Source: Bacteroidota bacterium (lineage in GTDB: Bacteria; Bacteroidota; Bacteroidia; Bacteroidales; Lentimicrobiaceae). From it: a stretch of 64,000 nucleotides of DNA. The translations under genes and the position numbers were made by a program. The stretch covers positions 124,001-188,000 of the forward strand of contig JAEZDY010000042.1 in NCBI GenBank assembly GCA_023417935.1, written 5' to 3'. Below, piece by piece: positions 1 through 9,489 of this stretch. How positions within the stretch are numbered: the stretch's first letter is position 1; each line of letters begins with the position of its first letter. The notes beneath the pieces are model-generated. The model had not been told where the DNA came from and searched no databases. It saw only the letters and a program-made list of their open reading frames with translations.

Positions 1-713
1 ACCTGCTTGTAAGTCAGGTTATTACCAGCATAGCTAACAAGCTGATCGAACATTGAAAGAGCATCGCGCAAGCCACCATCAGCTTTCTGGGCGATGATGT
101 GAAGTGCCTGAGGTTCAGCCTCAATATTTTCACTTGCAGCAACATATTGCAGATGATGAGCTATATCATCAACGCTTATTCTACGGAAATCAAAGATTTG
201 GCAACGCGATAATATAGTTGGTAATATTTTATGTTTTTCAGTAGTTGCAAGGATGAATTTTGCATATGGCGGCGGCTCTTCAAGGGTTTTGAGGAATGCA
301 TTGAAGGCAGATTGCGATAACATGTGCACCTCATCAACAATATAAACCTTATATCCTTTTTGAGGAGGAATACGCACCTGATCTACCAGATTTCTAATAT
401 CTTCAACAGTATTATTGGACGCAGCATCAAGTTCAAAGATATTAAAAGAAGCCGAACGGTTGAATGATTGGCATGATGTACATTTATCACAAGCTTCACC
501 ATCGGCTGTGATTGCTTCACAGTTTATGGTTTTAGCCATGATACGTGCACAGGTGGTTTTACCTACTCCGCGGGGTCCGGTAAAAAGGAAAGCCTGAGCT
601 ATCTGCTGATTTTTAATTGCGTTTTTTAGGGTATTGGTAATAGCTGATTGCCCTACTACTGTAGCAAAAGTTGCAGGTCGGTACTTACGAGCTGAAACAA
701 TAAAATTATCCAT
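1..713 (-). CDS. dnaX: DNA polymerase III subunit gamma/tau, N-terminal part
   Basis: This is the ATPase core of the clamp-loader subunit that loads the sliding clamp during replication. The gene runs off the left edge, so only about 237 N-terminal residues are visible. They begin MDNFIVSARKYRP, a typical DnaX start. A Walker A motif GPRGVGKTT lies at residues 46-54. Four zinc-ligand cysteines are at 65, 75, 78 and 81, and a DEVHML Walker B is followed by the LKTLEEPP segment. The ATG at 711-713 is the only sensible start. A TAAGTTTG promoter-like box lies 25 bases upstream. The T9SS plug-type gene lies upstream on the same strand. The identification is certain; the C-terminal tau region is not visible. 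Confidence 0.96.
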   Translation of the reverse strand, partial: MDNFIVSARKYRPATFATVVGQSAITNTLKNAIKNQQIAQAFLFTGPRGVGKTTCARIMAKTINCEAITADGEACDKCTSCQSFNRSASFNIFELDAASNNTVEDIRNLVDQVRIPPQKGYKVYIVDEVHMLSQSAFNAFLKTLEEPPPYAKFILATTEKHKILPTILSRCQIFDFRRISVDDIAHHLQYVAASENIEAEPQALHIIAQKADGGLRDALSMFDQLVSYAGNNLTYKQ

Positions 714-737
714 TGAATACTTCGTTTATTGAGAATT

Positions 738-745
738 CAAACTTA
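738..745 (-). promoter_or_regulatory. Bacteroidota -7 box upstream of dnaX
   Basis: TAAGTTTG on the minus strand matches the phylum -7 consensus TAnnTTTG, 25 bases before the dnaX ATG. No clear -33 TTG is seen at the expected distance. Confidence 0.4.
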
Positions 746-832
746 CGTGTTTTTTTTAGCCGGATAATGCACGAGGGCATAAACTTGGCAAAAAAACACG
801 ATATGCATATAATATAACGTGTATAGCTGTTT

Positions 833-2119
833 TTATTTTTCCAGGATTTCAACGGCTATGAGCTTGTCATATCTATCACCTTGTTCACGGTAATAAACAA
901 GGATAGTATAGCTGTTTCCTGTTTCGGCATGATTACCTTCGGCCTGTGAAAGATCGATGCTGCCCGTTTTATTATCTGCAAAGGCATACAGATAATTATA
1001 GTAGCCCTGTTTTAATAAAACCCTTGCTTCATAACCCTGACGGGCATAGTTGTATTTCATTCTTCCTCTTTCAAGAGTTATAGAACTGTCGGTTTTCCAT
1101 TCATTGAAACTGCCGGTAACAAACATATTGCCATCGGGGAACGGTAATTCAAAAGGAATAAAGAAATTTACCCAGGCATATTCAGCTTCATTTGAAGAAT
1201 CGTTGGCGTCATCACTTTTGATCAGGAATTTGCCATTTATATCCTGTTCTGTGATGTATGGCCGGAATGCTCTTGGCCGATCATGGATAAGATCGACAAA
1301 GTACATATTATTTCTCATTTCAATTGCCCTTACCCGCTCAGAATTATAGCGCAGACTCTTGATGTCAAAATACCTGAATTCATCACCTCCTTCAAATGAA
1401 ATAGTCCCATCAGTATACTGGTAATCTATTTCACCATCACGCAGCATGAGAGGTGTTATATTGTACTTAGCATTGTCCCACCGCATGTTTTGAAGTACAA
1501 CAACCTTTAATTGACGGTAAGGCTCATTAATAGTGTAATTTTGATTGATAATTGAGAATGCTACCTCCTGATGAGTGAACCTTTCTTCAATAAGAGATGA
1601 AGGCCTGACAAAGGCGTTAATTGCAACTCTACGCTCCAGTACCAGTATTTTGCGTGTAAATGCAGGATTATCAGGTTCTCCTTCAGGATACACCTTGAGT
1701 ATATAATTACCTGGTATCCTGAAACTGATGTTCTCATTAGGAATCTGAATACTATAATTTGTATAAGGCTGTAGGGTGTTAAAGGATGATGTGTAACTCC
1801 TGATATAATCATCTGTGTATCCATTAAGGTACTCATTCTGCCATAGGTCTGTCGGGGTCCAGTCAGCATTACAATGAATAAAGGTATATTGCCATGAATT
1901 GTAACCAGCGCCAAGGTCATCAAATGATAAAGTTAGCTGTTCGCCTGAATTAAAGTTGATTACAGGAGGCGACAATTCAGCACCCGTTCGGTACAAAAGT
2001 ACAGTATGGATTTCTGGATTAAAAATCCTATCCTCATAAACCTGACCATTCGATGGAATTGTAATCAGCAGGGATATGAGTGTAACAAGTACCTTGAAAT
2101 CTATGATGTAATTCTTCAT
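833..2119 (-). CDS. Type IX secretion plug-type protein (DUF5103 family)
   Basis: This is a secreted Bacteroidota protein of the DUF5103 family. A member in Flavobacterium plugs the SprA translocon of the type IX secretion system. I chose the ATG at 2117-2119 (MKNYIIDFKVLVTLIS), which gives about 428 residues with a clear signal peptide ending near SNGQ. An upstream in-frame extension lacks such a signal and would cover the promoter box. The N-terminal half is a beta-rich domain with YNSWQYTFIHCNADW-like sequence. The C-terminal part (PDGNMFVTGSFNEW) resembles an E-set/CBM48-like immunoglobulin fold. No other T9SS gene is in the window. The family assignment rests on recalled sequence character and is fairly sure; the precise role is inferred. 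Confidence 0.8.
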   Translation of the reverse strand: MKNYIIDFKVLVTLISLLITIPSNGQVYEDRIFNPEIHTVLLYRTGAELSPPVINFNSGEQLTLSFDDLGAGYNSWQYTFIHCNADWTPTDLWQNEYLNGYTDDYIRSYTSSFNTLQPYTNYSIQIPNENISFRIPGNYILKVYPEGEPDNPAFTRKILVLERRVAINAFVRPSSLIEERFTHQEVAFSIINQNYTINEPYRQLKVVVLQNMRWDNAKYNITPLMLRDGEIDYQYTDGTISFEGGDEFRYFDIKSLRYNSERVRAIEMRNNMYFVDLIHDRPRAFRPYITEQDINGKFLIKSDDANDSSNEAEYAWVNFFIPFELPFPDGNMFVTGSFNEWKTDSSITLERGRMKYNYARQGYEARVLLKQGYYNYLYAFADNKTGSIDLSQAEGNHAETGNSYTILVYYREQGDRYDKLIAVEILEK

Positions 2120-2173
2120 TGTTAATCTATGAACAATAATAATAACGAACATGTTAATGCAAAAACATTGCCA

Positions 2174-2181
2174 CAAAGGTA
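2174..2181 (-). promoter_or_regulatory. Bacteroidota -7 box upstream of the T9SS plug-type gene
   Basis: TACCTTTG on the minus strand matches TAnnTTTG. It lies about 55 bases before the chosen ATG at 2119 and inside the longer in-frame reading, which supports the shorter start. Confidence 0.4.
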
Positions 2182-2246
2182 TGAAATGCCAGGAAAAGGG
2201 AAGTGTTGATAAATTATGTATGCACAAGTTTGCATAATTGCATATA

Positions 2247-2272
2247 TTGTTAAGGGAAAAACATTACTTTTG
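2247..2272 (+). promoter_or_regulatory. Promoter candidate for the nqr operon
   Basis: TACTTTTG at 2265-2272, followed by C, matches the Bacteroidota -7 element. A TTG at 2247-2249 is a possible -33 element, though its 15-base spacer is shorter than the usual 19 or so. The box ends 39 bases before the nqrA ATG. Confidence 0.45.
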
Positions 2273-2311
2273 CCTCTCTTTTAAACAATGAAAGCCTGAT
2301 AAATATAACCT

Positions 2312-3658
2312 ATGCCTAAGACAATTAAGATTACCAAAGGTTTAGATATAAAGCTTATAGGAGCAGCTGAAAAGACCTTATCAGTGATTCAACCGCAGAG
2401 TTTCGCAATAAAGCCAACTGATTTTATAGGTGTCTTCCCAAAGATGCTGGTTAAAGAAGGTGATATGGTGGAAGCAGGAACTCCTATATTCTTTGACAAG
2501 TACAGGGAAAACATAGTTTTCACAGCACCACATAGTGGCAGGATACTTGAAATAAAAAGAGGTGATAAAAGAGCTTTGCTTGAGATCAGAATGGAGCCTG
2601 ATAGCTTAAATAAGCAGATAGACTTTACGCCTGCAAATCCTGAAACGCTGACCAAGGAGCAAATAACTGAGAAGTTATTAAGAAGTGGTTTATGGACCCT
2701 TATTAAGCAAAGACCGTACAATGTTATTGCCAATCCTGATCATGCGCCAAAGGCTATTTTTATTTCGGCATTTGGTTCAGCACCACTTACCCCCGATTAT
2801 GATTTTATTATTAATGGTAAAGGTGAAGATTTCCAGGCAGGGTTAAATACCCTGAAAGGTTTAACTACCGGTAAAGTCCATCTGAATATAAGTGACAAGA
2901 CTAAAGCTCCTGAATTCCTGAATGCAAAGAATGTTGAAATCAATACTTTTAAAGGTCCGCACCCTGCAGGTAATGTGGGAATACAAATACATCATATAAG
3001 CCCTATAAATAAAGGCGATGTAGTATGGACTGTGAATGTTCAGGATGTAGCCGCCATTGGCTATTTATTCAGAAATGGGGTTATTAACCCTGAAGTAATT
3101 GTTGCGTTGGCAGGTTCAGAAGTATTGAAACCACGATATTTCAAGACTATCAGGGGTGGATGCATTAAGAAAATGGTAGAGTCAAATGTGTCAAATAATG
3201 AGCTTCGTTATATCTCAGGAAATGTTCTAACCGGAACCGCAATTAGGCCTGATAATTACCTAAGCTTCTATGATAATATGGTAACTGTGATTCCTGAGGG
3301 CAATTACAGTGAATTCTTAGGTTGGGCATTACCTGGTTTTGGTAAATTTAGCACCTCTCGCTCATATCCTTCATTTTTAACTCCCGGCAAGTCATATGTT
3401 ATGGATACCAACCTTCACGGTGGTGAACGTGCATTTGTGATGACTGGAAAATTTGAAGAAGTCTTTCCAATGGATATCCTGCCACTGCAACTTATTAAAT
3501 CCATCATTTTTGAGGACATTGACCTGATGGAGAATCTGGGAATATATGAAGTTGAACCTGAGGATTTTGCATTAGTAGAATTCGTTGATACTTCAAAGAC
3601 CAACATTCAGGCCCTGATACGTAAGGGATTGGAGATTATGCGTAAAGAAATGAATTAA
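2312..3658 (+). CDS. nqrA: Na+-translocating NADH:quinone reductase subunit A
   Basis: NqrA is the cytoplasmic subunit of the six-subunit sodium-pumping NADH:ubiquinone oxidoreductase. It is thought to contribute to quinone binding and carries no covalent cofactor. The protein starts MPKTIKITKGLDIKL and has the characteristic sequence FVMTGKFEEVFPMDILP near residue 370 and the EPEDFALVEFVDTSK segment near the end. Its 448 residues are the normal length. It is the first gene of nqrABCDEF, all on the plus strand; the gap to nqrB is 26 bases. A promoter-like TACTTTTG box sits just upstream. Order and identity match the family throughout. Confidence 0.97.
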   Translation: MPKTIKITKGLDIKLIGAAEKTLSVIQPQSFAIKPTDFIGVFPKMLVKEGDMVEAGTPIFFDKYRENIVFTAPHSGRILEIKRGDKRALLEIRMEPDSLNKQIDFTPANPETLTKEQITEKLLRSGLWTLIKQRPYNVIANPDHAPKAIFISAFGSAPLTPDYDFIINGKGEDFQAGLNTLKGLTTGKVHLNISDKTKAPEFLNAKNVEINTFKGPHPAGNVGIQIHHISPINKGDVVWTVNVQDVAAIGYLFRNGVINPEVIVALAGSEVLKPRYFKTIRGGCIKKMVESNVSNNELRYISGNVLTGTAIRPDNYLSFYDNMVTVIPEGNYSEFLGWALPGFGKFSTSRSYPSFLTPGKSYVMDTNLHGGERAFVMTGKFEEVFPMDILPLQLIKSIIFEDIDLMENLGIYEVEPEDFALVEFVDTSKTNIQALIRKGLEIMRKEMN

Positions 3659-3684
3659 TTCACATTATAATAAAGAATTCACGG

Positions 3685-4866
3685 ATGAGATCACTAAGAA
3701 GATTCCTTGATAACATTAAACCACAGTTTCAAAAAGGGGGGAAGTATGAAAAACTTGAATCCACTTTTGATGCTTTTGAAACTTTTCTATTCGTCCCTTC
3801 GCACACTACTAAAAGTGGTAGCCACATAAGGGACAATATTGACATGAAACGTACCATGAGTGTGGTAGTGATTGCTTTGATCCCTGCATTACTGTTTGGT
3901 ATTTGGAATGTTGGCCATCAGCACTTCCTTTCACATGCCATTGATGTTGGTTTTTGGGATAAAGTTGTGTACGGCTTATGGAAGGTACTTCCTATAGTTG
4001 TGGTATCGTATGTTGTTGGATTAGGCATTGAGTTTGCATTTGCTCAGTACAGGCATCATGAAGTTAATGAAGGGTTCCTGGTTAGCGGAATGCTCATTCC
4101 ACTGATACTTCCTCCTGACACACCACTTTGGATGGTTGCCGTTTCAACTGCTTTTGCCGTAATTATTGGTAAAGAAGTTTTTGGTGGAACAGGAATGAAT
4201 ATATTAAATCCTGCTTTAACAGCCAGGGCATTCCTATTCTTCGCATATCCTGGTGAAATGTCGGGTGACAAAGTTTGGATTGCAGAAAAAGCTGATACTT
4301 ATTCAGGAGCTACTCCACTTGCTGAAGCAGCCCTGGGTACAAGTAATCCAAGTGTAAATTTCACACACTCTATTTCTGACATGTTCTTCGGCTTTATGCC
4401 CGGATCTATAGGTGAAACATCAACCTTTGCCATTCTGATAGGTGCCTTGATACTTTTAGTAACTGGCGTTGGCAGCTGGCGCATTATGTTATCAGTGGTT
4501 GTTGGCGGGATATTCATGGGTCTTGTGTTTAACCTGATTGGACTAAATGCTTATATGGATGTACCTTTTTATTATCATCTTATAATAGGAGGTTTTGCAT
4601 TTGGAACAGTATTTATGGCCACTGACCCTGTAACCGCATCACAAACAAACACAGGTAAGATTTACTTTGGATTCTTTGTTGGTGTTTTTGCTGTGCTTAT
4701 CAGAGTATTTAATCCTGCTTATCCGGAGGGAATGATGCTTGCTATACTTCTTATGAATGTATTTGCACCATTAATTGATCACTATGTTGTTGAATCAAAT
4801 GTCAAGCGAAGGTTAAAAAGGGTTAAGAAAAATCCTGAATTGCAGGCAAAGCTTGGTGCTGTATAA
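3685..4866 (+). CDS. nqrB: Na+-translocating NADH:quinone reductase subunit B
   Basis: NqrB is a polytopic membrane subunit with covalently bound FMN and riboflavin. It forms part of the sodium channel and quinone site. The protein has 393 residues with many hydrophobic segments. The flavinylation motif SGAT is present (YSGATPLAEA), with acceptor threonine T210, the site modified by ApbE-type transferases. The helical core contains FGGTGMNILNPALTARAF. It lies between nqrA and nqrC with short gaps (26 and 35 bases), consistent with one transcript. An apbE gene follows the operon at 8369, so substrate and modifying enzyme are co-located. Confidence 0.97.
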   Translation: MRSLRRFLDNIKPQFQKGGKYEKLESTFDAFETFLFVPSHTTKSGSHIRDNIDMKRTMSVVVIALIPALLFGIWNVGHQHFLSHAIDVGFWDKVVYGLWKVLPIVVVSYVVGLGIEFAFAQYRHHEVNEGFLVSGMLIPLILPPDTPLWMVAVSTAFAVIIGKEVFGGTGMNILNPALTARAFLFFAYPGEMSGDKVWIAEKADTYSGATPLAEAALGTSNPSVNFTHSISDMFFGFMPGSIGETSTFAILIGALILLVTGVGSWRIMLSVVVGGIFMGLVFNLIGLNAYMDVPFYYHLIIGGFAFGTVFMATDPVTASQTNTGKIYFGFFVGVFAVLIRVFNPAYPEGMMLAILLMNVFAPLIDHYVVESNVKRRLKRVKKNPELQAKLGAV

Positions 4867-4901
4867 TTACTTTGTAATCATTATAAAAAACAAGGAAGAA
4901 G

Positions 4902-5660
4902 ATGTTCAGTAACAGTTATATATTCAAGTATGCAGGCATAATGGTAATTCTTGTGGCAGCTTTACTTTCTGCTGCAGCCTTACTATTACAACCGGCACAA
5001 GAAAGAAATGTTAAGGTAGAGAAGATTCAGGATATCTTGAAGTCAGCCAATATAGAATCAACCACTGCTAATGCTGAGAAACTTTACGACAAGCATATAG
5101 TAAGGGAAATCGTCATAAACGAAGATGGTGAAGAAATCGGTATTTATGAAAGTGGCCAGTATCTAAAGGGTGATATCAGGGCATTTGAAATTGATCTGCG
5201 CAGTCAATTAAAGATCAAACAACAGGCACTACAGGGGAAATCAAAGGAAAAGCCGGTATACCCACTATTTGTTGCAGTTAAAGGCAACGATACTTTATAC
5301 ATTATTCCTCTTGAAGGGACAGGACTTTGGGGACCTGTATGGGGAAACATGGCTTTAAAGAGTGACCTCCGCACAGTTGAAGGAGTAACTTTCGACCATA
5401 AGGGCGAAACACCAGGTTTGGGTGCTGAAATATCACTGCCAGTATTTGAAGATCAATTCCCTGGTAAACAGATACTAAGCGATGAAGGCGAATTCACTTC
5501 AATACTTGTTGTCAAAGGTGGAGTTGAAAATTCAAATATTGACCCCGCACACGGCGTAGATGCCATATCAGGTGGAACAATTACCAGTGATGGTGTTTCA
5601 AGCATGATTCAGAATAACCTGTCAAACTATATTACTTACATCAAAAACCACAGGCAATGA
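4902..5660 (+). CDS. nqrC: Na+-translocating NADH:quinone reductase subunit C
   Basis: NqrC is a single-pass subunit whose periplasmic domain carries a covalent FMN in the electron path from NqrF to NqrB. An N-terminal membrane anchor covers about residues 8-28. The FMN motif near the C-terminus reads SGGT instead of the proteobacterial SGAT, with acceptor threonine T226, close to the position in Vibrio. The conserved GLWGPVWGNMALK segment is present. The 252-residue length is typical. The stop overlaps the nqrD start by four bases (ATGA), indicating translational coupling. Confidence 0.96.
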   Translation: MFSNSYIFKYAGIMVILVAALLSAAALLLQPAQERNVKVEKIQDILKSANIESTTANAEKLYDKHIVREIVINEDGEEIGIYESGQYLKGDIRAFEIDLRSQLKIKQQALQGKSKEKPVYPLFVAVKGNDTLYIIPLEGTGLWGPVWGNMALKSDLRTVEGVTFDHKGETPGLGAEISLPVFEDQFPGKQILSDEGEFTSILVVKGGVENSNIDPAHGVDAISGGTITSDGVSSMIQNNLSNYITYIKNHRQ

Positions 5661-6310
5661 AAGTTGATAAAGTAAGAGAACCATTATTTTCGGCCAGGAA
5701 CAGAAAGTTGCTGACTGCTCCATTGAATAAAGATAATCCGATAACTATACAGGTACTTGGTATCTGCTCCGCTCTTGCAGTAACTGCTAAATTGGAGCCA
5801 GCTTTTGTGATGGCGGTTTCTGTTGTTGCAGTTGTAGCAGCATCAAATTTTGTAGTTTCACTTCTTAGAAACACCATACCACCAAGAATCAGGATTATTG
5901 TGGAGTTGGTAGTTATTGCATCTCTGGTAATTCTCGTAGACCAGGTGCTCAAAGCTTATGTATACGATGTGAGTAAACAACTATCTGTTTTTGTTGGACT
6001 TATCATCACCAACTGTATTGTTATGGGCCGTCTGGAGGCTTTTGCAATGCAAAACAAGCCCTGGCCCTCATTACTCGATGGCATTGGTAATGGAGTGGGA
6101 TATGGTATAATATTGATTATTGTTGCCTTTTTCAGGGAATTATTTGGTTCAGGAACACTATGGGGAATTACGATCATTCCTTCATCATTCTATGAGGCCG
6201 GATATGCTAATAATGGTTTTATGATTCTGCCTCCAATGGCTCTGATCATTGTTGGAATCATTATTTGGGTCCAGAGGGCTAAAAATCCTGATCTTGTTGA
6301 TAAATCATAA
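5657..6310 (+). CDS. nqrD: Na+-translocating NADH:quinone reductase subunit D
   Basis: NqrD is a membrane subunit that, with NqrE, holds an intramembrane iron-sulfur centre through paired cysteines. In this 217-residue protein C37 lies in VLGICSALAVT, and a second cysteine lies in IITNCIVMGR. Both are in the expected half-helices of the inverted repeat shared with NqrE. About six hydrophobic segments are visible. The start overlaps the nqrC stop by four bases, and nqrE follows after 14 bases. Confidence 0.96.
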   Translation: MKVDKVREPLFSARNRKLLTAPLNKDNPITIQVLGICSALAVTAKLEPAFVMAVSVVAVVAASNFVVSLLRNTIPPRIRIIVELVVIASLVILVDQVLKAYVYDVSKQLSVFVGLIITNCIVMGRLEAFAMQNKPWPSLLDGIGNGVGYGIILIIVAFFRELFGSGTLWGITIIPSSFYEAGYANNGFMILPPMALIIVGIIIWVQRAKNPDLVDKS

Positions 6311-6324
6311 ACCGAACACTTGCT

Positions 6325-6942
6325 ATGGAAAACCTTATAAATATTTTTGTCAGGTCGATATTCATCGACAATATGATATTCGCTTATTTCCTTGGTATGT
6401 GTTCATACCTGGCGGTATCAAAAACTGTAAAGACCTCTAATGGACTTGGGTTAGCAGTAATATTCGTTTTAGGAGTTACTGTTCCGGTAAACTATCTGAT
6501 TAATAACTATCTGTTACGCAAAGGAGCTTTAACATGGATGGGTGGTGAATTCGCTGGTATTGACCTTAGTTTCCTTAGTTTCATCATGTTTATTGCTGTA
6601 ATTGCAGCTATGGTGCAACTTGTTGAAATGGTTGTAGAAAAGTTTTCACCAACATTGTATTCTTCTTTAGGTATTTTCCTGCCACTGATTGCTGTTAACT
6701 GTGCCATATTAGGAGGTTCACTCTTTATGCAGGAACGTGACTATGAATCTATTGCTGAGGCAACAGCCTTCGGTTTAGGAAGTGGTGTTGGATGGTGGAT
6801 TGCTATTATTTCTATTGCAGCAATCAGAGAAAAAATCAGGTACTCAAATGTTCCTGCACCGCTACGGGGACTTGGAATAACTTTTATAATAACCGGTTTA
6901 ATGGCTATCGCTTTTATGAGCTTTATAGGCATTAAACTGTAA
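6325..6942 (+). CDS. nqrE: Na+-translocating NADH:quinone reductase subunit E
   Basis: NqrE is the partner of NqrD in the membrane and is homologous to it in inverted topology. The 205-residue protein has C26 in YFLGMCSYLAVSK, the same position as the Vibrio iron-sulfur ligand, and a second cysteine in LIAVNCAILGG. GFGLGSGVGW-type and AIREKIRYSNVP segments are typical of the family. The gene is 14 bases after nqrD and 32 before nqrF. Confidence 0.96.
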   Translation: MENLINIFVRSIFIDNMIFAYFLGMCSYLAVSKTVKTSNGLGLAVIFVLGVTVPVNYLINNYLLRKGALTWMGGEFAGIDLSFLSFIMFIAVIAAMVQLVEMVVEKFSPTLYSSLGIFLPLIAVNCAILGGSLFMQERDYESIAEATAFGLGSGVGWWIAIISIAAIREKIRYSNVPAPLRGLGITFIITGLMAIAFMSFIGIKL

Positions 6943-6974
6943 TAATTTGTTTGTCTTAAAGAAAGTATATTAAT

Positions 6975-8219
6975 ATGGGAACAGGTGAAATAATTCTTAT
7001 AAGTATCGCGGTCTTTCTTGTCATAATACTCGTATTGGTGGGAGTGCTGTTATATGTTCGCGCCAAACTGACACCGGCGGGTAAGGTCAAGATACTAATC
7101 AATGATGAAACCGAACTTGAAGTACAGCCGGGATCTACACTCCTGTCAACTCTGGCCGATGAAAAAATCTACCTTCCATCAGCCTGCGGTGGTGGTGGTA
7201 CATGTGCAATGTGCAAATGCCAGGTGTTTGAAGGTGCGGGCGATATTCTCCCAACTGAACAAGTTTACTTCACAAGAAAAGAGCAACAGAATAACTGGCG
7301 CCTTGGTTGTCAGGTTAAAGTACGGGGCGATTTGAAAATAGGTATACCTAAAGAAATATTTGGTATCAAGAAGTGGGAATGTGAAGTTGTCAGCAATAAG
7401 AATGTTGCAACTTTCATTAAAGAATTCGTTGTCCGTCTACCTGAGGGTGAAGTCCTTGATTTTGATTCAGGAGGATACATACAAATTGATGTGCCACCTA
7501 TTGAAGTGGACTTCAAGGATATGATTATTGAGGATAAGTTCAAGGAAGATTGGGATAAGCTCAAGATATGGGATTTGAAAATGAAGAATCCTGAACCTAT
7601 CTTCCGTGCATATTCAATGGCCAATCACCCTGCAGAAGGTAATATTGTAATGCTTAATATACGTATTGCTACTCCACCATGGGACAGAGCAAAGAACGCA
7701 TTTATGAATGTTAACCCGGGTATATGTTCATCATACATTTTCTCAAGAAAACCCGGTGACAAAGTAATGGTTTCAGGCCCCTATGGAGAGTTCCATATAA
7801 AGAAAACTGACAAGGAGATGATCTACATTGGTGGAGGAGCTGGCATGGCACCTCTTCGCTCACACATCTTCCATCTGTTCCATACTGAAAAATCAAACCG
7901 CAAAGTATCTTACTGGTATGGTGCCAGGTCTTTAAGGGAAGTGTTCTACGAAGAAGATTTCAGAGCAATTGAAAAAGATTTTCCTAACTTTAAATTCAAC
8001 TTAGCACTTTCTGAACCACTTCCTGAGGACAACTGGGAAGGTTATGTTGGATTTATTCATCAGGTTGTTCTTGACAATTATCTTAGCAAACATGCTGAAC
8101 CTGAGGATATTGAATATTATCTCTGTGGTCCTCCTATGATGAATTCAGCTGTATTCAAAATGCTTGATAATCTTGGCGTACCTAAAGAAAATATTGCGTA
8201 CGACGATTTTGGTGGTTAA
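6975..8219 (+). CDS. nqrF: Na+-translocating NADH:quinone reductase subunit F (NADH dehydrogenase module)
   Basis: NqrF is the electron-input subunit. It oxidises NADH through FAD and passes electrons to a 2Fe-2S cluster. One N-terminal membrane helix covers residues 5-28. The ferredoxin domain has cluster ligands C71, C77, C80 and C112. The FAD-binding RAYSMA motif lies near residue 215, the NADH-binding YIGGGAGMAP near 285, and the C-terminal YLCGPPMM near 380. All catalytic elements are present in 414 residues. It is the last nqr gene; a rho-independent terminator follows at 8291. Confidence 0.97.
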   Translation: MGTGEIILISIAVFLVIILVLVGVLLYVRAKLTPAGKVKILINDETELEVQPGSTLLSTLADEKIYLPSACGGGGTCAMCKCQVFEGAGDILPTEQVYFTRKEQQNNWRLGCQVKVRGDLKIGIPKEIFGIKKWECEVVSNKNVATFIKEFVVRLPEGEVLDFDSGGYIQIDVPPIEVDFKDMIIEDKFKEDWDKLKIWDLKMKNPEPIFRAYSMANHPAEGNIVMLNIRIATPPWDRAKNAFMNVNPGICSSYIFSRKPGDKVMVSGPYGEFHIKKTDKEMIYIGGGAGMAPLRSHIFHLFHTEKSNRKVSYWYGARSLREVFYEEDFRAIEKDFPNFKFNLALSEPLPEDNWEGYVGFIHQVVLDNYLSKHAEPEDIEYYLCGPPMMNSAVFKMLDNLGVPKENIAYDDFGG

Positions 8220-8290
8220 TGATTGACAAATACATCATTTTCTACAAAGATCTAAACTGAATTATTTATACTTTTCCTGGTTATACACAA

Positions 8291-8320
8291 AGCGCCCTGA
8301 TTTATTAGGGCGTTTTGCTT
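8291..8320 (+). terminator. Rho-independent terminator after nqrF
   Basis: A perfect 6-bp stem CGCCCT/AGGGCG (8293-8298 and 8307-8312) with an 8-base loop is followed by TTTT. It closes the nqr operon and separates it from apbE. Confidence 0.7.
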
Positions 8321-8368
8321 AGATTTGTTTGTAATTTTAACCGCTGTTTTTGAAAATAAGTCTTACCT

Positions 8369-9481
8369 ATGTTACATATCTTTTCCGGCAAACATATTGC
8401 TCACAGAGTAACTCCCAGGAATACCACGCAACCTTATAAATGTAAACGCTTGGCCATCCGACTAACTGACAAGCATATATCCTTCAAAGATTTTACTCAA
8501 TGGTCAGCGGTACTACTTATAATATCACTATCGTTATCCTGCAAAAAGCAGATTTCGCCTGTTAAGCTTATGGGAGAGGCACAGGGAACCTATTATTCAA
8601 TAACCTATTATGATAAAGAGATGCGCAATTTTCAGTTAGAAATTGACAGTCTCTTTAAGGCTTTTGATTTGTCAGCGTCAGTATATGTAAAGGAGTCTGT
8701 GATATCGCGGTTCAATAATAATGATACTAATGTATTAGCTGACACTACATTTACCGTCATCTTTAACAAAGCAATGGAAGTATCGGAAATGACAGACGGA
8801 GCTTTTGACATCACTGTAATGCCAATCGTTAATGCATGGGGGTTTGGATTCACTGAACGTAGTAAAGTAGATTCGGCATTGGTCGACAGTTTGTTGCCTT
8901 TAGTGGGCTATAGAAACATAAAACTGGCAAATGGAAAATTACTGAAAGAAAATCAAGCTATTATGATTGATTATAATGCCATTGCTCAGGGCTATACTTG
9001 CGATTTGATAGGTGATTTCCTTGAAACCAAAGGGATAGATAATTATCTCATTGACGTAGGTGGTGAAGTGTTGGGTAAAGGACAAAAACCCGATGGTTCA
9101 ATCTGGAAGGTGGCTATTGAAAAGCCAGCCAATGACGCCTCCAGTAGCCGTGAAATGCAAATAGCTATTCCTTTAAAGAATCAGGCACTCGCTACAAGCG
9201 GTAATTACAGAAAGTACATTGAAGAGGACGGAATTAAATACTCTCATACTATTGATCCTACCACTGGTTTCCCAGTTCAACATTCATTACTCAGCGTTTC
9301 AGTCATGGCCGATGATTGCATGACCGCTGATGCTTATGCTACTGCATTTATGGTATTTGGACTTAATCGAACCAAGGAATTCCTAGATAAAAATAAAGGC
9401 CTTGAAGTTTACCTCATATACGATGACCATGGAGAACTTAAGACATGGTCAAGTAAAGGATTCCCTACTCAAATGCAATAA
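8369..9481 (+). CDS. apbE: FAD:protein FMN transferase (ApbE)
   Basis: ApbE transfers FMN from FAD onto threonine in proteins such as NqrB and NqrC. It is an exported lipoprotein here: a hydrophobic stretch ends in LSLSC, a lipobox. Family motifs are LIDVGGEVLGKG, HTIDPTTGFP and a C-terminal TADAYATAFMVFG. The annotated ATG gives 370 residues with an unusually long 50-residue leader. A TTG at 8450, giving 343 residues, would leave a more normal signal peptide, so the start is uncertain. The position directly after nqrABCDEF, across a terminator, supports a role in maturing Na+-NQR. Confidence 0.93.
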   Translation: MLHIFSGKHIAHRVTPRNTTQPYKCKRLAIRLTDKHISFKDFTQWSAVLLIISLSLSCKKQISPVKLMGEAQGTYYSITYYDKEMRNFQLEIDSLFKAFDLSASVYVKESVISRFNNNDTNVLADTTFTVIFNKAMEVSEMTDGAFDITVMPIVNAWGFGFTERSKVDSALVDSLLPLVGYRNIKLANGKLLKENQAIMIDYNAIAQGYTCDLIGDFLETKGIDNYLIDVGGEVLGKGQKPDGSIWKVAIEKPANDASSSREMQIAIPLKNQALATSGNYRKYIEEDGIKYSHTIDPTTGFPVQHSLLSVSVMADDCMTADAYATAFMVFGLNRTKEFLDKNKGLEVYLIYDDHGELKTWSSKGFPTQMQ

Positions 9482-9489
9482 TAAGTCCC